Positions 1-8,059 of a DNA stretch of 9,973 bases are shown one piece after another. This DNA is from Thiomicrorhabdus sp. (lineage in GTDB: Bacteria > Pseudomonadota > Gammaproteobacteria > Thiomicrospirales > Thiomicrospiraceae): the NCBI GenBank assembly GCA_021648185.1, contig JAKITH010000028.1, positions 1 through 9,973 on the forward strand, in the 5' to 3' direction. Position numbers and translations under genes: made by a program. The notes below the pieces were generated by a model, which worked only from the letters and a program-made list of their open reading frames with translations, made no database searches and was not told the DNA's origin. The first letter of the stretch is position 1. Each line of letters starts with the position of its first letter.

Positions 1-372
1 CGACTGGTGTCGCTGGCAAGAGGAATCGCTTTAGACCCTGAAATGATTTTTTACGATGAGCCTTTTGTGGGGCAAGACCCTATTACTAAAGGGGTTTTGG
101 TTAAGTTGATTCAAACGCTTAATGATAGTTTAGATTTAACCAGTGTCTTGGTGTCGCATGATGTAGATGAGGTGATGATGATTGCCGATTATATTTGTGT
201 GATTTCAGAAGGAAAGTTGATTGCAGAAGGCACGAAAGAAGAGCTTCTGAAAGAGTCTACTGGTTATGTGAATCAGTTTATTAAAGGGTTGCCCGATGGG
301 CCTGTTCCATTCCATTTTCCCAGTGGTTCTTATGCCGACGATTTGAATAAATCTCAAGGTGGTTTGAGATGA
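1..372 (+). CDS. mlaF: Phospholipid transport ATPase MlaF, C-terminal part (5' truncated by window)
   Basis: This is the C-terminal 123 residues of an ABC ATPase. Its reading frame is already open at base 1, so the true start lies upstream of the window. The Walker B region ends in FYDEPFVGQDP, and the sequence GQDP is characteristic of MlaF-type ATPases. The H-loop follows as VLVSHDVDEV, then the usual tail ISEGKLIAEGT. In the known system MlaF hydrolyses ATP in the cytoplasm to drive phospholipid movement between inner and outer membranes through the MlaFEDB complex. The stop codon overlaps the mlaE start (ATGA at 369-372), which suggests translational coupling. Identity is supported both by the motif and by the mlaE-D-C-B genes that follow. 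The GTG at position 7 is an internal codon, not the start. Confidence 0.95.
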   Translation, partial: RLVSLARGIALDPEMIFYDEPFVGQDPITKGVLVKLIQTLNDSLDLTSVLVSHDVDEVMMIADYICVISEGKLIAEGTKEELLKESTGYVNQFIKGLPDGPVPFHFPSGSYADDLNKSQGGLR

Positions 373-1154
373 ATGGTATTCAGAGGATATTACAAAAAAC
401 GGGACACGTTTTTTTAGACACAGTGGCAACTTTTGGACGTGGCTCTTTATTTATACTGTCGATCTTGTCGGCCATCCCTTCAGCGCTGTTTCGAGTTGAT
501 TTGCTGTTAAAGCAGATATACGTTGCTGGCGTATTGTCGTTACCGATTATTTTAATGGCGGGCTTGTTTGTCGGAATGGTGTTGAGCTTGCAGGGCTATA
601 TTATTTTGGTTGAATTTAATGCTGAGGAGGCCGTAGGAAGCATGACCGCGCTCTCTTTGTTACGAGAGCTTGGGCCGGTGGTAGGCGGACTGTTGTTTGC
701 GGGGCGAGCGGGGTCGGCATTGACGGCTGAAATCGGGTTGATGCGCTCTACCGAGCAAATATCTGCGTTAGAGATGATGGCGGTAGATCCGTTAAAGTTT
801 ATTTATGCACCTCGGTTTTTAGCCGTAATTATTGCGCTGCCTTTACTGGTGTTGATTTTTAATGCTCTGGGTATATTTGGTGGTTACTTGGTATCGGTAA
901 GCTGGTTGGGTGTAGACGAAGGGGCTTTTTGGTCGCAAATGTCTAGCCAAGTGGATTGGCGTGAGGATGTGGTCAATGGCATGATCAAATCCGTGGCATT
1001 TGGGGTGTTAGTTGCTGTTGTCGCTCTGTTTCAGGGGGTGAATGCCATTCCTACATCAGAAGGGGTAAGTAATGCGACCACTCGTACCGTGGTGCACGCG
1101 TCATTGGGTATCTTGGGGTTAGACTTTATTTTGACCTCTATTATGTTTAATTAA
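369..1154 (+). CDS. mlaE: Phospholipid transport permease MlaE
   Basis: A 261-residue inner-membrane permease, close to the usual MlaE length of about 260. Hydrophobic segments lie near residues 25-41, 50-80, 103-116, 148-178, 205-223 and 245-259. The family hallmark is in the middle: RELGPVVGGLLFAGRAGSA (99-117), followed by the coupling-helix region MRSTEQISALEMM (125-137) that contacts the ATPase. MlaE forms the membrane channel of the MlaFEDB complex, which maintains outer-membrane lipid asymmetry. The start overlaps the mlaF stop, and AAGG at 356-359 can serve as ribosome binding site. Its stop codon (1152-1154) falls at the left edge of a long inverted-repeat element that separates it from mlaD. 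The coding region appears intact. Confidence 0.97.
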   Translation: MNGIQRILQKTGHVFLDTVATFGRGSLFILSILSAIPSALFRVDLLLKQIYVAGVLSLPIILMAGLFVGMVLSLQGYIILVEFNAEEAVGSMTALSLLRELGPVVGGLLFAGRAGSALTAEIGLMRSTEQISALEMMAVDPLKFIYAPRFLAVIIALPLLVLIFNALGIFGGYLVSVSWLGVDEGAFWSQMSSQVDWREDVVNGMIKSVAFGVLVAVVALFQGVNAIPTSEGVSNATTRTVVHASLGILGLDFILTSIMFN

Positions 1155-1270
1155 GGAATGTGGATGGAATAACTTCGATAGCTATAACGCAGGATTTTTG
1201 TTTGAGCTCATCCGAGCTGGGACAAAAAAACAAGTTAGAGTGTTAAAGTTATTTCATGCGCGTTCCTAAG
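1151..1270. repeat. Long imperfect palindrome (MITE-like) between mlaE and mlaD
   Basis: Almost the whole mlaE-mlaD gap is self-complementary. Bases 1151-1175 pair with 1246-1270, with two mismatches and several G-T pairs; 1164-1175 against 1246-1257 has 11 Watson-Crick pairs and one wobble. The stem continues as CTATAAC (1182-1188) against GTTAGAG (1234-1240) with one mismatch. It ends in a 15-pair apical stem, 1195-1209 with 1214-1228 (one mismatch, two G-T pairs), around an ATCC loop. TAA occurs at both edges (1152-1154 and 1267-1269) and could be a 3-bp target duplication enclosing a 112-bp body. No T-run follows the apical stem, so it does not look like an intrinsic terminator. The mobile origin is inferred; the pairing is seen directly. 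Confidence 0.7.
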
Positions 1271-1297
1271 TCGTTATTTAAAGGTTTTAAGTTAATT

Positions 1298-1762
1298 ATG
1301 AAAAAACAAACAAAAGTTGAGATAGGGGTTGGGGCATTTGTCTTAATGAGTTTAATGGCGCTGGCTTATCTTGCATTTCAAGTGAGTAATTTCAGTGGTT
1401 GGAAGGATAAGCCAACTTATGAAGTGAGTGCGTTATTTGATAATATAGGGGGGTTGAAAGAGCGTGCACCCTTGAAGTTAAGTGGCGTGGTCATTGGTCG
1501 TATTACGGCCATTGAAATTGACCCTGTTTCGCTTAAAGCGCGAGTGTACATGGTCATCGAGCAATCCTTTAATGAGCTACCGGTTGATTCTTCACTCTCT
1601 ATATTGACTTCTGGGTTATTGGGCGATCAGTATATTGGGTTAGAGCCAGGTGGTGATGAAGAGGTATTGCAACAAGGATCTGAAATAGAGATGACACAGT
1701 CTGCGATGGTGCTGGAAGAGTTGATTGGTCAGTTTTTAGTGAAATTTAGTGAGAGTGATTAA
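1298..1762 (+). CDS. mlaD: Phospholipid transport MCE-domain protein MlaD
   Basis: A 154-residue protein from the ATG at 1298. One N-terminal membrane anchor (about residues 9-28) is followed by a single periplasmic MCE domain (about 38-117), with the typical stretches FDNIGGLK, GVVIGRI and TSGLLGDQYIGLEPGG. The tail SAMVLEELIGQFL matches the C-terminal helix of MlaD from other gammaproteobacteria. MlaD forms the hexameric ring of the MlaFEDB complex and passes lipid to or from MlaC. I prefer 1298 over the in-frame ATG at 1256. MlaD proteins begin only a few charged residues before the anchor, and the extra 14 codons come from the right arm of the inverted-repeat element. AAAGG at 1280-1284 is a rather distant ribosome binding site. 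Confidence 0.93.
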   Translation: MKKQTKVEIGVGAFVLMSLMALAYLAFQVSNFSGWKDKPTYEVSALFDNIGGLKERAPLKLSGVVIGRITAIEIDPVSLKARVYMVIEQSFNELPVDSSLSILTSGLLGDQYIGLEPGGDEEVLQQGSEIEMTQSAMVLEELIGQFLVKFSESD

Positions 1763-1763
1763 G

Positions 1764-2432
1764 ATGATCAAAGTTTGGAGTAATAAGCGTATTGGTACCG
1801 GATATGGCATGATCGCTTTGTTTATGATGGTGGCTTTTTTTTCCCCCCCTCTGTTGGCGACAACGATTCCTCAGGATGATCCTGAAAAGATGGTGCGAAT
1901 CTTGTCAGAGTCATTAATCGATAAGATTAATGCACAACGTGCAGAGCTTGAAGCACACCCTGAAAAGGTTAAAGCATTTGCAGATGAGTATGTGTTGCCT
2001 TATGTGGATACGGCAAAGATGGCACGCTATGTCATGGGTCGGTATTGGCGCACCGCAACCGACGAACAAAAAAAGGCGTTTACACAAGCGTTTTCAGACA
2101 TGTTGATCCACTCGTATTCTCGAAATTTATTGAAGTTGCAGATTGATGATGTTGCGGTTAAGCCGGCACGAGAAGTGAAAAAAGGTGTGGTGACCGTCGC
2201 GTCGGTGGTTACTCAAACGGATGGTAATAAAACCGATGTGGTTTATCGAGTGTATTTGAATCGTAAAACACAGCAATGGTTGTTATACGATATTTCAATT
2301 GAAGGGATCAGCATGTTATTGAATTACCGTAAATCGTACGGATCAGAGATTTCTAAAAAAGGGCTTGATCAGGTGATTACTGACATGGTTGCTAAAAATA
2401 GTGTTACATCCAATACTAAAAACAGTGTTTAG
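1764..2432 (+). CDS. mlaC: Periplasmic phospholipid-binding protein MlaC
   Basis: A 222-residue secreted protein of the MlaC/Ttg2D family (Tol_Tol_Ttg2 domain). Residues 1-32 form a signal peptide: basic NKR, a hydrophobic core, and likely cleavage after LLA before TTIPQ. The mature part contains the family pattern YVDTAKMARYVMGRYWR and, later, VVYRVYLNRKTQQWLLYDISIEG split by variable residues. MlaC shuttles phospholipids across the periplasm between MlaFEDB and the outer-membrane MlaA complex. The ATG at 1764 lies one base after the mlaD stop. An in-frame GTG at 1749 inside mlaD only adds five residues and lacks support. The signal-peptide codons contain a T8 run followed directly by a C7 run (1835-1849), a slippage-prone site. 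Confidence 0.95.
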   Translation: MIKVWSNKRIGTGYGMIALFMMVAFFSPPLLATTIPQDDPEKMVRILSESLIDKINAQRAELEAHPEKVKAFADEYVLPYVDTAKMARYVMGRYWRTATDEQKKAFTQAFSDMLIHSYSRNLLKLQIDDVAVKPAREVKKGVVTVASVVTQTDGNKTDVVYRVYLNRKTQQWLLYDISIEGISMLLNYRKSYGSEISKKGLDQVITDMVAKNSVTSNTKNSV

Positions 2433-2436
2433 GGAG
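2431..2436 (+). promoter_or_regulatory. Ribosome binding site deciding the mlaB start
   Basis: AGGGAG at 2431-2436 overlaps the mlaC stop codon. It sits five bases before GTG 2442, a normal distance, but directly overlaps the alternative GTG at 2436. This favours 2442 as the mlaB start. Confidence 0.6.
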
Positions 2437-2441
2437 TGAGT

Positions 2442-2729
2442 GTGTCTAGCATTGAATGGTGTGAAAAAACCGCCGTAATCACGTTGCCCTCTGTGGTGAC
2501 GTTGGAAACATTACCCGCATTATTAAAACAGGCTAAAAACAGCTTGTCTCTATCGGTTAAAACGGTGGATTTTAGTGCGGTTAAGCAGGCAGACAGCGCG
2601 GTTTTGGCACTGTTGTTAATCTGGTCTAAAAATTCTTCCCCCCCTATTCAAGTGCTTGAGTTGCCACAATCCTTGCAAGGATTAATTGCGCTTTATGACT
2701 TAGAGTCGATGGTCGGTCCTCAGTCTTAA
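2442..2729 (+). CDS. mlaB: STAS-domain protein MlaB
   Basis: A 95-residue single STAS domain, about the length of known MlaB proteins (97 in E. coli). The core reads TVDFSAVKQADSAVLALLL, corresponding to the conserved segment VDTGGLALLL of E. coli MlaB with serine in place of the conserved threonine. In the Mla complex MlaB binds MlaF on the cytoplasmic side and is needed for complex stability and activity. The gene follows mlaC by nine bases. The GTG at 2442 is preferred because AGGGAG lies at a proper distance; an in-frame GTG at 2436 would add two residues. A C7 run lies at 2638-2644. Sequence similarity outside the STAS core is low, as usual for this family, so position in the operon is part of the evidence. 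Confidence 0.88.
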   Translation: MSSIEWCEKTAVITLPSVVTLETLPALLKQAKNSLSLSVKTVDFSAVKQADSAVLALLLIWSKNSSPPIQVLELPQSLQGLIALYDLESMVGPQS

Positions 2730-2737
2730 ACCCTAAG

Positions 2738-2770
2738 CCCTAATGCAGCGTTAGGGTTGTTATTTATTTT
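2738..2770 (+). terminator. Hairpin after mlaB, weak terminator or attenuator
   Basis: CCCTAATG (2738-2745) pairs with CGTTAGGG (2749-2756; one G-T pair, loop CAG) and is followed by the T-rich but interrupted tail 2757-2770. An upstream copy AACCCTAA (2729-2736) can instead pair with TTAGGGTT (2751-2758), so two mutually exclusive stems are possible. The broken T-tract suggests partial termination rather than a firm stop between the Mla genes and the next ABC pair. Confidence 0.5.
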
Positions 2771-2785
2771 GGTGTTGTTATCTTT

Positions 2786-3718
2786 ATGTCTAGTTCTTCA
2801 GCGGTTTGTTTTCATCAGGTCACCAAGCAATATGGCGATTTTTGTGCATTAAAAGGCATTACGTTTAATGTAGAGGAGGGTGCTTTTTTTGGTTTGTTAG
2901 GCCCTAATGGCGCTGGAAAATCCACCTTAATTAATGCGATGTCAGGTTTGGTGATTCCTACCTCAGGCCAAATTTCCATTCAAGGCTTTGATGTGCAGAA
3001 GGATTACCGTCATACTCGACGGCTCTTGGGGCTGGTGCCTCAGGAGTTAATTGCCGATCCTTTTTTTTCGATTAGGGAATTATTAGAGTTACAGTCGGGG
3101 TATTTTGGTTTAACAGGCGCTAAGCAAAAGGCGTGGGTGGGTGAGTTGTTGGAGCGTTTGGCGCTTTCGGATAAGTCCGATGCCAATACGGCTCAGTTAT
3201 CAGGTGGTATGAAACGTCGCGTGTTGATTGCGATGGCCTTAGTGCATCGTCCTCGTGTACTGGTGTTGGATGAGCCTACTGCGGGGGTGGATGTTGATTT
3301 ACGTCGTACCTTGTGGGAGTTTACCAAGGAGTTGCATCAACAAGGACATACGATTATTTTAACTACCCACTATTTAGAGGAGGCCGAGGCGCTATGCGAT
3401 AAGATTGCGATTATGCAAGAGGGCAAAATCAAGGCGTTGGACTCTACGCAAGCGTTGTTATCAAAGCATCACTATCGTTATTTAAGAGTCACGCTGGGTT
3501 GCTCGGCTTACCAATTAATTGCTCCGCTTCAAGAGAGACTGGTGGAAAAAGAGTCAAATGGCTTGGTGTTTAAACTCGAAAAAACAGCGTCGCTTTCCCA
3601 GTTGCTAGCTTGGTTGCATGAGAGTCGATTAGAGGTGGTGGATGTGAGCAGTCGAGATGCCTCACTTGAGGAAGTTTTTTTGGACTTAACAGCAGAGAGG
3701 CGATCAGATGCAAGCTAA
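2786..3718 (+). CDS. yadG: ABC-2 type exporter ATP-binding protein, YadG-like
   Basis: A 310-residue ABC ATPase with every catalytic motif intact. These are Walker A GPNGAGKST (39-47), Q-loop Q86 in LVPQEL, signature LSGGMKRR (138-145), Walker B VLVLDEP (158-164) with D-loop AGVD, and H-loop H195 in TTHYLEEAE. Length and wording closely resemble E. coli YadG (308 residues), whose substrate is not established. The C-terminal 80 residues are the variable regulatory tail typical of exporters paired with a separate ABC-2 permease. That permease follows immediately, overlapping by 11 bases. No clear Shine-Dalgarno sequence precedes the ATG at 2786. A T8 run lies at 3061-3068. Membership of the family is certain; orthology to yadG is likely; the substrate is unknown. 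Confidence 0.9.
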   Translation: MSSSSAVCFHQVTKQYGDFCALKGITFNVEEGAFFGLLGPNGAGKSTLINAMSGLVIPTSGQISIQGFDVQKDYRHTRRLLGLVPQELIADPFFSIRELLELQSGYFGLTGAKQKAWVGELLERLALSDKSDANTAQLSGGMKRRVLIAMALVHRPRVLVLDEPTAGVDVDLRRTLWEFTKELHQQGHTIILTTHYLEEAEALCDKIAIMQEGKIKALDSTQALLSKHHYRYLRVTLGCSAYQLIAPLQERLVEKESNGLVFKLEKTASLSQLLAWLHESRLEVVDVSSRDASLEEVFLDLTAERRSDAS

Positions 3719-4475
3719 TTGGGCGGGTTGTTGGGCGTTGTTTATTAAGGAAGTGCGCCGTTTTTATTCTGTGGTGGTGCAAACGGTATTTGCGCCTATT
3801 GTGGCAACGCTCTTGTATTTGCTGGTGTTTGGTCATGTTTTGGAGACAAAAATTGAGACCTATGCTTCAGTCAGTTACAGTCAGTTTTTAATTCCTGGGT
3901 TGGTGATGATGGCGATTTTACAAAATGCCTTTTCAAATAGCTCGTCGAGTTTAATTCAGTCTAAAATGCATGGTAATTTATCATTTGTATTGTTAAGTCC
4001 TATTTCTGCCTTTGAGTTTTATCTGGCGTTTGTTATGGCCGCAGTGGTGCGCGGTGTTGTCGTTGGCTTGGGCATATTAATCATTGGTGTTATTGGATTT
4101 GATTTGACCTGGCAGTCCCCTTTATGGGTATTGGTTTTTGCAGTATTAAGTGCAGCGATGATGGGAGGATTGGGTGTGTTAGCGGGAATTGTTTCCGATA
4201 AATATGATCATTTATCGGCGTTTCAAAACTTTGTAATTATGCCATTGACCTTTTTGAGTGGCGTATTTTATTCCATTCATGCCTTGCCCGAATTTTGGCA
4301 GCAGTTGTCCTACTTTAATCCATTTTTTTATATGGTTGATGGATTTCGATATGGCTTTTTTGCGCAATCAGATGTCTCGGTTTACCTTAGTTTATCGGTA
4401 ACGGTTCTTTTCTTAATCATCATCTCTTCGATAAATCTGATTTTATTGAATAAAGGCGTTAAAATACGCCAATAA
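3708..4475 (+). CDS. yadH: ABC-2 type exporter permease, YadH-like
   Basis: A 255-residue inner-membrane protein of the ABC-2 permease family, matching the usual length of YadH (256). About six hydrophobic segments are visible, near residues 24-42, 58-72, 105-130, 137-162, 172-190 and 228-248. The family signature is present: PLTFLSGVFYS, then LPEFWQQLSYFNPFFYM, then DGFRYGF. It should dimerise and pair with the ATPase encoded just upstream. The start overlaps the end of that gene and is preceded by AGAGAGG (3694-3700) at seven bases, so the pair is translationally coupled. The location between mlaB and ibaG suggests an envelope role, but that is inference from context; no substrate can be read from the sequence. 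Confidence 0.9.
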   Translation: MQANWAGCWALFIKEVRRFYSVVVQTVFAPIVATLLYLLVFGHVLETKIETYASVSYSQFLIPGLVMMAILQNAFSNSSSSLIQSKMHGNLSFVLLSPISAFEFYLAFVMAAVVRGVVVGLGILIIGVIGFDLTWQSPLWVLVFAVLSAAMMGGLGVLAGIVSDKYDHLSAFQNFVIMPLTFLSGVFYSIHALPEFWQQLSYFNPFFYMVDGFRYGFFAQSDVSVYLSLSVTVLFLIIISSINLILLNKGVKIRQ

Positions 4476-4480
4476 AAACT

Positions 4481-4486
4481 AAGGAG
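4481..4486 (+). promoter_or_regulatory. Ribosome binding site deciding the ibaG start
   Basis: AAGGAG at 4481-4486 lies eight bases before ATG 4495. The earlier in-frame GTG at 4486 overlaps this site and so cannot be the start it serves. Confidence 0.75.
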
Positions 4487-4494
4487 TGAGAGTG

Positions 4495-4713
4495 ATGTCT
4501 CCCGATACTATTAAAGAGATGATTGAAGCAGCCATTCCAGACAGTCGTGTGGAAACTAGCGGTGAAGAGTGTAATTTTTCAATCGTCGTGATTAGTAAAT
4601 GCTTTGAAGGTAAATCTCCAATTCAGTGCCATCGTATGGTCAATGACGTGTTTAAAACACAGTTTGACAGTGGCGAACTTCATGCGCTATCCATTAAAAC
4701 CCGTGTGGCTTAA
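4495..4713 (+). CDS. ibaG: BolA family protein IbaG
   Basis: A small 72-residue protein of the BolA family, IbaG (YrbA) branch. The fold pattern is visible: an N-terminal helix MSPDTIKEMIEAAIPDS, the strands VETSGEECNFSIVVIS, the glycine-containing turn FEGKSPIQCHRMV corresponding to the family's RxHRxV region, and the closing strand ELHALSIKT. BolA proteins partner monothiol glutaredoxins and bind [2Fe-2S] clusters; IbaG is linked to acid stress and envelope maintenance in E. coli. It is shorter than E. coli IbaG (84), lacking the C-terminal extension. Its place between the Mla/ABC genes and murA is the conserved gammaproteobacterial arrangement. The start at 4495 rests on the strong AAGGAG eight bases upstream. 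The stop lies 27 bases before murA. Confidence 0.9.
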   Translation: MSPDTIKEMIEAAIPDSRVETSGEECNFSIVVISKCFEGKSPIQCHRMVNDVFKTQFDSGELHALSIKTRVA

Positions 4714-6003
<1,290 letters not shown>

Positions 6004-6054
6004 ATATTAAAGCGCATTCCTTTTTTTATAAATATAGAATATTGAAAGATAATT

Positions 6055-6696
6055 ATGAATGAACAGTTAACCATTGCGCTCTCTAAAGGGCGAATTTATC
6101 AAGATACTTTGCCATTGCTAGAAGCCGCGGGGATTGTTCCCTTAGAGGACCCTACTAAGTGTCGTAAATTGATTATTCCGACGAATCACGAGCACATTCG
6201 CCTATTGATTGTTCGAGCAACCGATGCACCAACCTATGTAGCACATGGCGCGGCAGATATTGGCGTGGCAGGTAAGGATGTTTTAATGGAAGCACCTACT
6301 GATAACCTCTATGAGTTGCTGGATTTAGAAATTGCCAAATGCGATTTGATGGTGGCGGGGCCTGAAATTGAAAAGCCTCATGGCCATCGTCTTAAAATTG
6401 CAACCAAATACATTAAGTCTGCGCAAGCCTATTATGCGCAAAAAGGTGAGCAGGTTGATCTGATTAAGCTTTACGGTTCCATGGAGATTGCACCGTTAAT
6501 TGATTTGGCCGATCGCATTGTGGATCTGGTTGATACCGGCAATACACTTCGAGCGAATGGGTTAGTGCCGATGGAGCACATTGCTAAAATCAGTTCACGC
6601 TTAATTGTGAATCAGCACGCGTATAAAACCAAATTTGATCAAATTAATACCATCGTTCAACAGTTTAAAACAGTAATAGAGAAAAATAATGCTTAA
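6055..6696 (+). CDS. hisG: ATP phosphoribosyltransferase, short form HisG
   Basis: A 213-residue HisG of the short (HisG_S) type. It catalyses the first step of histidine synthesis, joining ATP and PRPP to give phosphoribosyl-ATP. The N-terminus [18 protein letters not shown] and the PRPP-binding loop [15 protein letters not shown] (about 156-170) are clear. The roughly 80-residue C-terminal ACT-like regulatory domain of long HisG (E. coli, 299 residues) is absent. Short HisG proteins need the HisZ regulatory subunit, a histidyl-tRNA synthetase paralogue, for activity and feedback control. No hisZ is present in this window, so it should be elsewhere in the genome. The 51-base gap after murA is AT-rich without a terminator. 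The last 8 bases overlap hisD, implying translational coupling. Confidence 0.97.
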   Translation: MNEQLTIALSKGRIYQDTLPLLEAAGIVPLEDPTKCRKLIIPTNHEHIRLLIVRATDAPTYVAHGAADIGVAGKDVLMEAPTDNLYELLDLEIAKCDLMVAGPEIEKPHGHRLKIATKYIKSAQAYYAQKGEQVDLIKLYGSMEIAPLIDLADRIVDLVDTGNTLRANGLVPMEHIAKISSRLIVNQHAYKTKFDQINTIVQQFKTVIEKNNA

Positions 6697-7990
6697 TATT
6701 CGTCGATTATCTGCGAGTGATGCAGGTTTTAGAGAAGAGCTGGATGCGCTTCTCGCATGGGAAACCGTTTCGAATGAGTCGGTTAATGATATTGTAAAAG
6801 AAGTGGTCAATAATGTTCGCACCAATGGCGATGCGGCTCTTTTAGAGTACACCGCTAAATTTGATCGTTTATCGTTGAATAGCGGTGCAGAATTAGAAAT
6901 TTCTAACGCACGTTTACATGCAGCATTGGAACGCATTCCCGTTGAGCAGCGTAAAGCCTTAGAAATTTCCGCCCAGCGTGTTCGTGATTATCATGAAAGA
7001 CAAGTTCAGGCTTCTTGGAGTTATGAAGAAGCGGATGGCACCATGTTAGGTCAGCAAGTAACGCCTTTGGATACGGTTGGACTTTATGTTCCTGGTGGCA
7101 AAGCGGCATACCCTTCTTCGGTCATTATGAATGCAGTTCCAGCGAAAGTAGCGGGGGTTGAAAAATTGATAATGGTTGTTCCAACGCCCGATGGTGAAGT
7201 GAACGACATGGTGTTGGCGGCGGCGGCTATTTGTGAGGTCGATGCCGTATTTACATTGGGTGGTGCGCAAGCCATTGCCGCATTAGCGTATGGCACTGAA
7301 ACGGTGCCAGCGGTCGATAAAATTGTAGGGCCAGGCAATATTTATGTGGCCACCGCTAAACGGATGGTGTTTGGTACGGTGGGCATTGATATGATTGCAG
7401 GCCCTTCTGAAATACTGGTGTATTGTGATGGAAAAACCAATCCAGATTGGATTGCAGTGGATCTTTTTTCACAAGCAGAGCATGATGAAGATGCACAGTC
7501 TATCTTAGTGACTCCCGATGCTGAATTTGCAGATAAGGTATTAGAGAGCATGAATCGGTTATTGCCTAGCATGCCGCGTCAAGACATTATTCGTAAAGCG
7601 TTAGAAGATCGTGGCGCCATTATTGTGGTGGACGATGAATCTCAAGCATTGGAAATGATTAACATCATTGCACCAGAGCATTTAGAGTTATCTATTGATG
7701 ACCCTAAAGCCTTATTGCCTAAAATTCGTCATGCGGGAGCCATTTTTATGGGGCGTTATACCGCAGAGGCGATTGGCGATTATTGTGCGGGGCCAAACCA
7801 TGTGTTGCCAACCTCAAGAACCGCACGTTTTTCATCGCCATTAGGTGTGTATGACTTTCAAAAACGTTCCAGTTTGATTATGTGCTCTCATGAAGGTGCC
7901 AGCACCCTTGGTAAGATTGCCGGTGTCTTGGCCGATGGTGAAGGTCTGCAAGCGCATGCCGCATCGGCAAGGTATCGTATTAAGCCTTAG
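6689..7990 (+). CDS. hisD: Histidinol dehydrogenase HisD
   Basis: A 433-residue zinc enzyme that oxidises L-histidinol to L-histidine in two NAD-dependent steps, the end of the histidine pathway. The motifs run in order: [14 protein letters not shown] (132-145), [13 protein letters not shown] (191-203), VGPGNIYV (213-220), GPSEIL (238-243), then the zinc and catalytic residues. Q262 and H265 lie in [10 protein letters not shown]330 and H331 in APEHLEL, D364 in [11 protein letters not shown], and H423 in [10 protein letters not shown]. These correspond to E. coli Q259, H262, E326, H327, D360 and H419. The gene overlaps hisG by 8 bases and is followed by a strong hairpin terminator, so it ends the transcript. 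hisC, often next in related genomes, is missing here. Confidence 0.98.
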   Translation: MLNIRRLSASDAGFREELDALLAWETVSNESVNDIVKEVVNNVRTNGDAALLEYTAKFDRLSLNSGAELEISNARLHAALERIPVEQRKALEISAQRVRDYHERQVQASWSYEEADGTMLGQQVTPLDTVGLYVPGGKAAYPSSVIMNAVPAKVAGVEKLIMVVPTPDGEVNDMVLAAAAICEVDAVFTLGGAQAIAALAYGTETVPAVDKIVGPGNIYVATAKRMVFGTVGIDMIAGPSEILVYCDGKTNPDWIAVDLFSQAEHDEDAQSILVTPDAEFADKVLESMNRLLPSMPRQDIIRKALEDRGAIIVVDDESQALEMINIIAPEHLELSIDDPKALLPKIRHAGAIFMGRYTAEAIGDYCAGPNHVLPTSRTARFSSPLGVYDFQKRSSLIMCSHEGASTLGKIAGVLADGEGLQAHAASARYRIKP

Positions 7991-8011
7991 TTGTTTTGTA
8001 ACGATTCAATC

Positions 8012-8047
8012 AAAAACCACTCCTTCTTTTTTGGACGAGTGGTTTTT
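8012..8047 (+). terminator. Rho-independent terminator after hisD
   Basis: AAAAACCACTC (8012-8022) pairs perfectly with GAGTGGTTTTT (8037-8047), 11 bp around a 14-base loop, and runs into a T-tract ending at 8049. A-tract and T-tract on both sides mean it could work in either direction. It lies 22 bases after the hisD stop and should close the murA-hisG-hisD transcript. Confidence 0.88.
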
Positions 8048-8051
8048 TTAT

Positions 8052-8059
8052 GTCAAATT
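8052..8059. repeat. Target-site duplication, left copy
   Basis: GTCAAATT directly abuts the left end of the 121-bp miniature element and is repeated exactly at 8181-8188. It is read as the 8-bp duplication made when the element inserted. Confidence 0.8.

Noticed and set aside
205..429. Minus-strand open frames opposite mlaF/mlaE, the YadG/H-like pair (3570-3836), murA (4710-4901), hisG/hisD (6601-6936) and petA (9668-9868)
   Set aside because: Each overlaps a conserved plus-strand gene and its translation resembles no protein family I recognise.
1195..1233. The apical hairpin between mlaE and mlaD as an intrinsic terminator
   Set aside because: The right arm is followed by A-rich sequence rather than T's, and termination here would silence the essential partners mlaD, mlaC and mlaB.
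4664..4693. Perfect -35 sequence TTGACA inside ibaG as a murA promoter
   Set aside because: The best -10 at 17-18 bases is TATCCA, with only the first three bases matching, and the sequence lies within a conserved coding region; chance is likely.
7084..7338. Minus-strand open frames across hisD (also 6903-7109, 7046-7270, 7342-7572)
   Set aside because: They lie wholly opposite a clearly conserved hisD, have no ribosome binding sites and no recognisable domains; they are antisense shadows.
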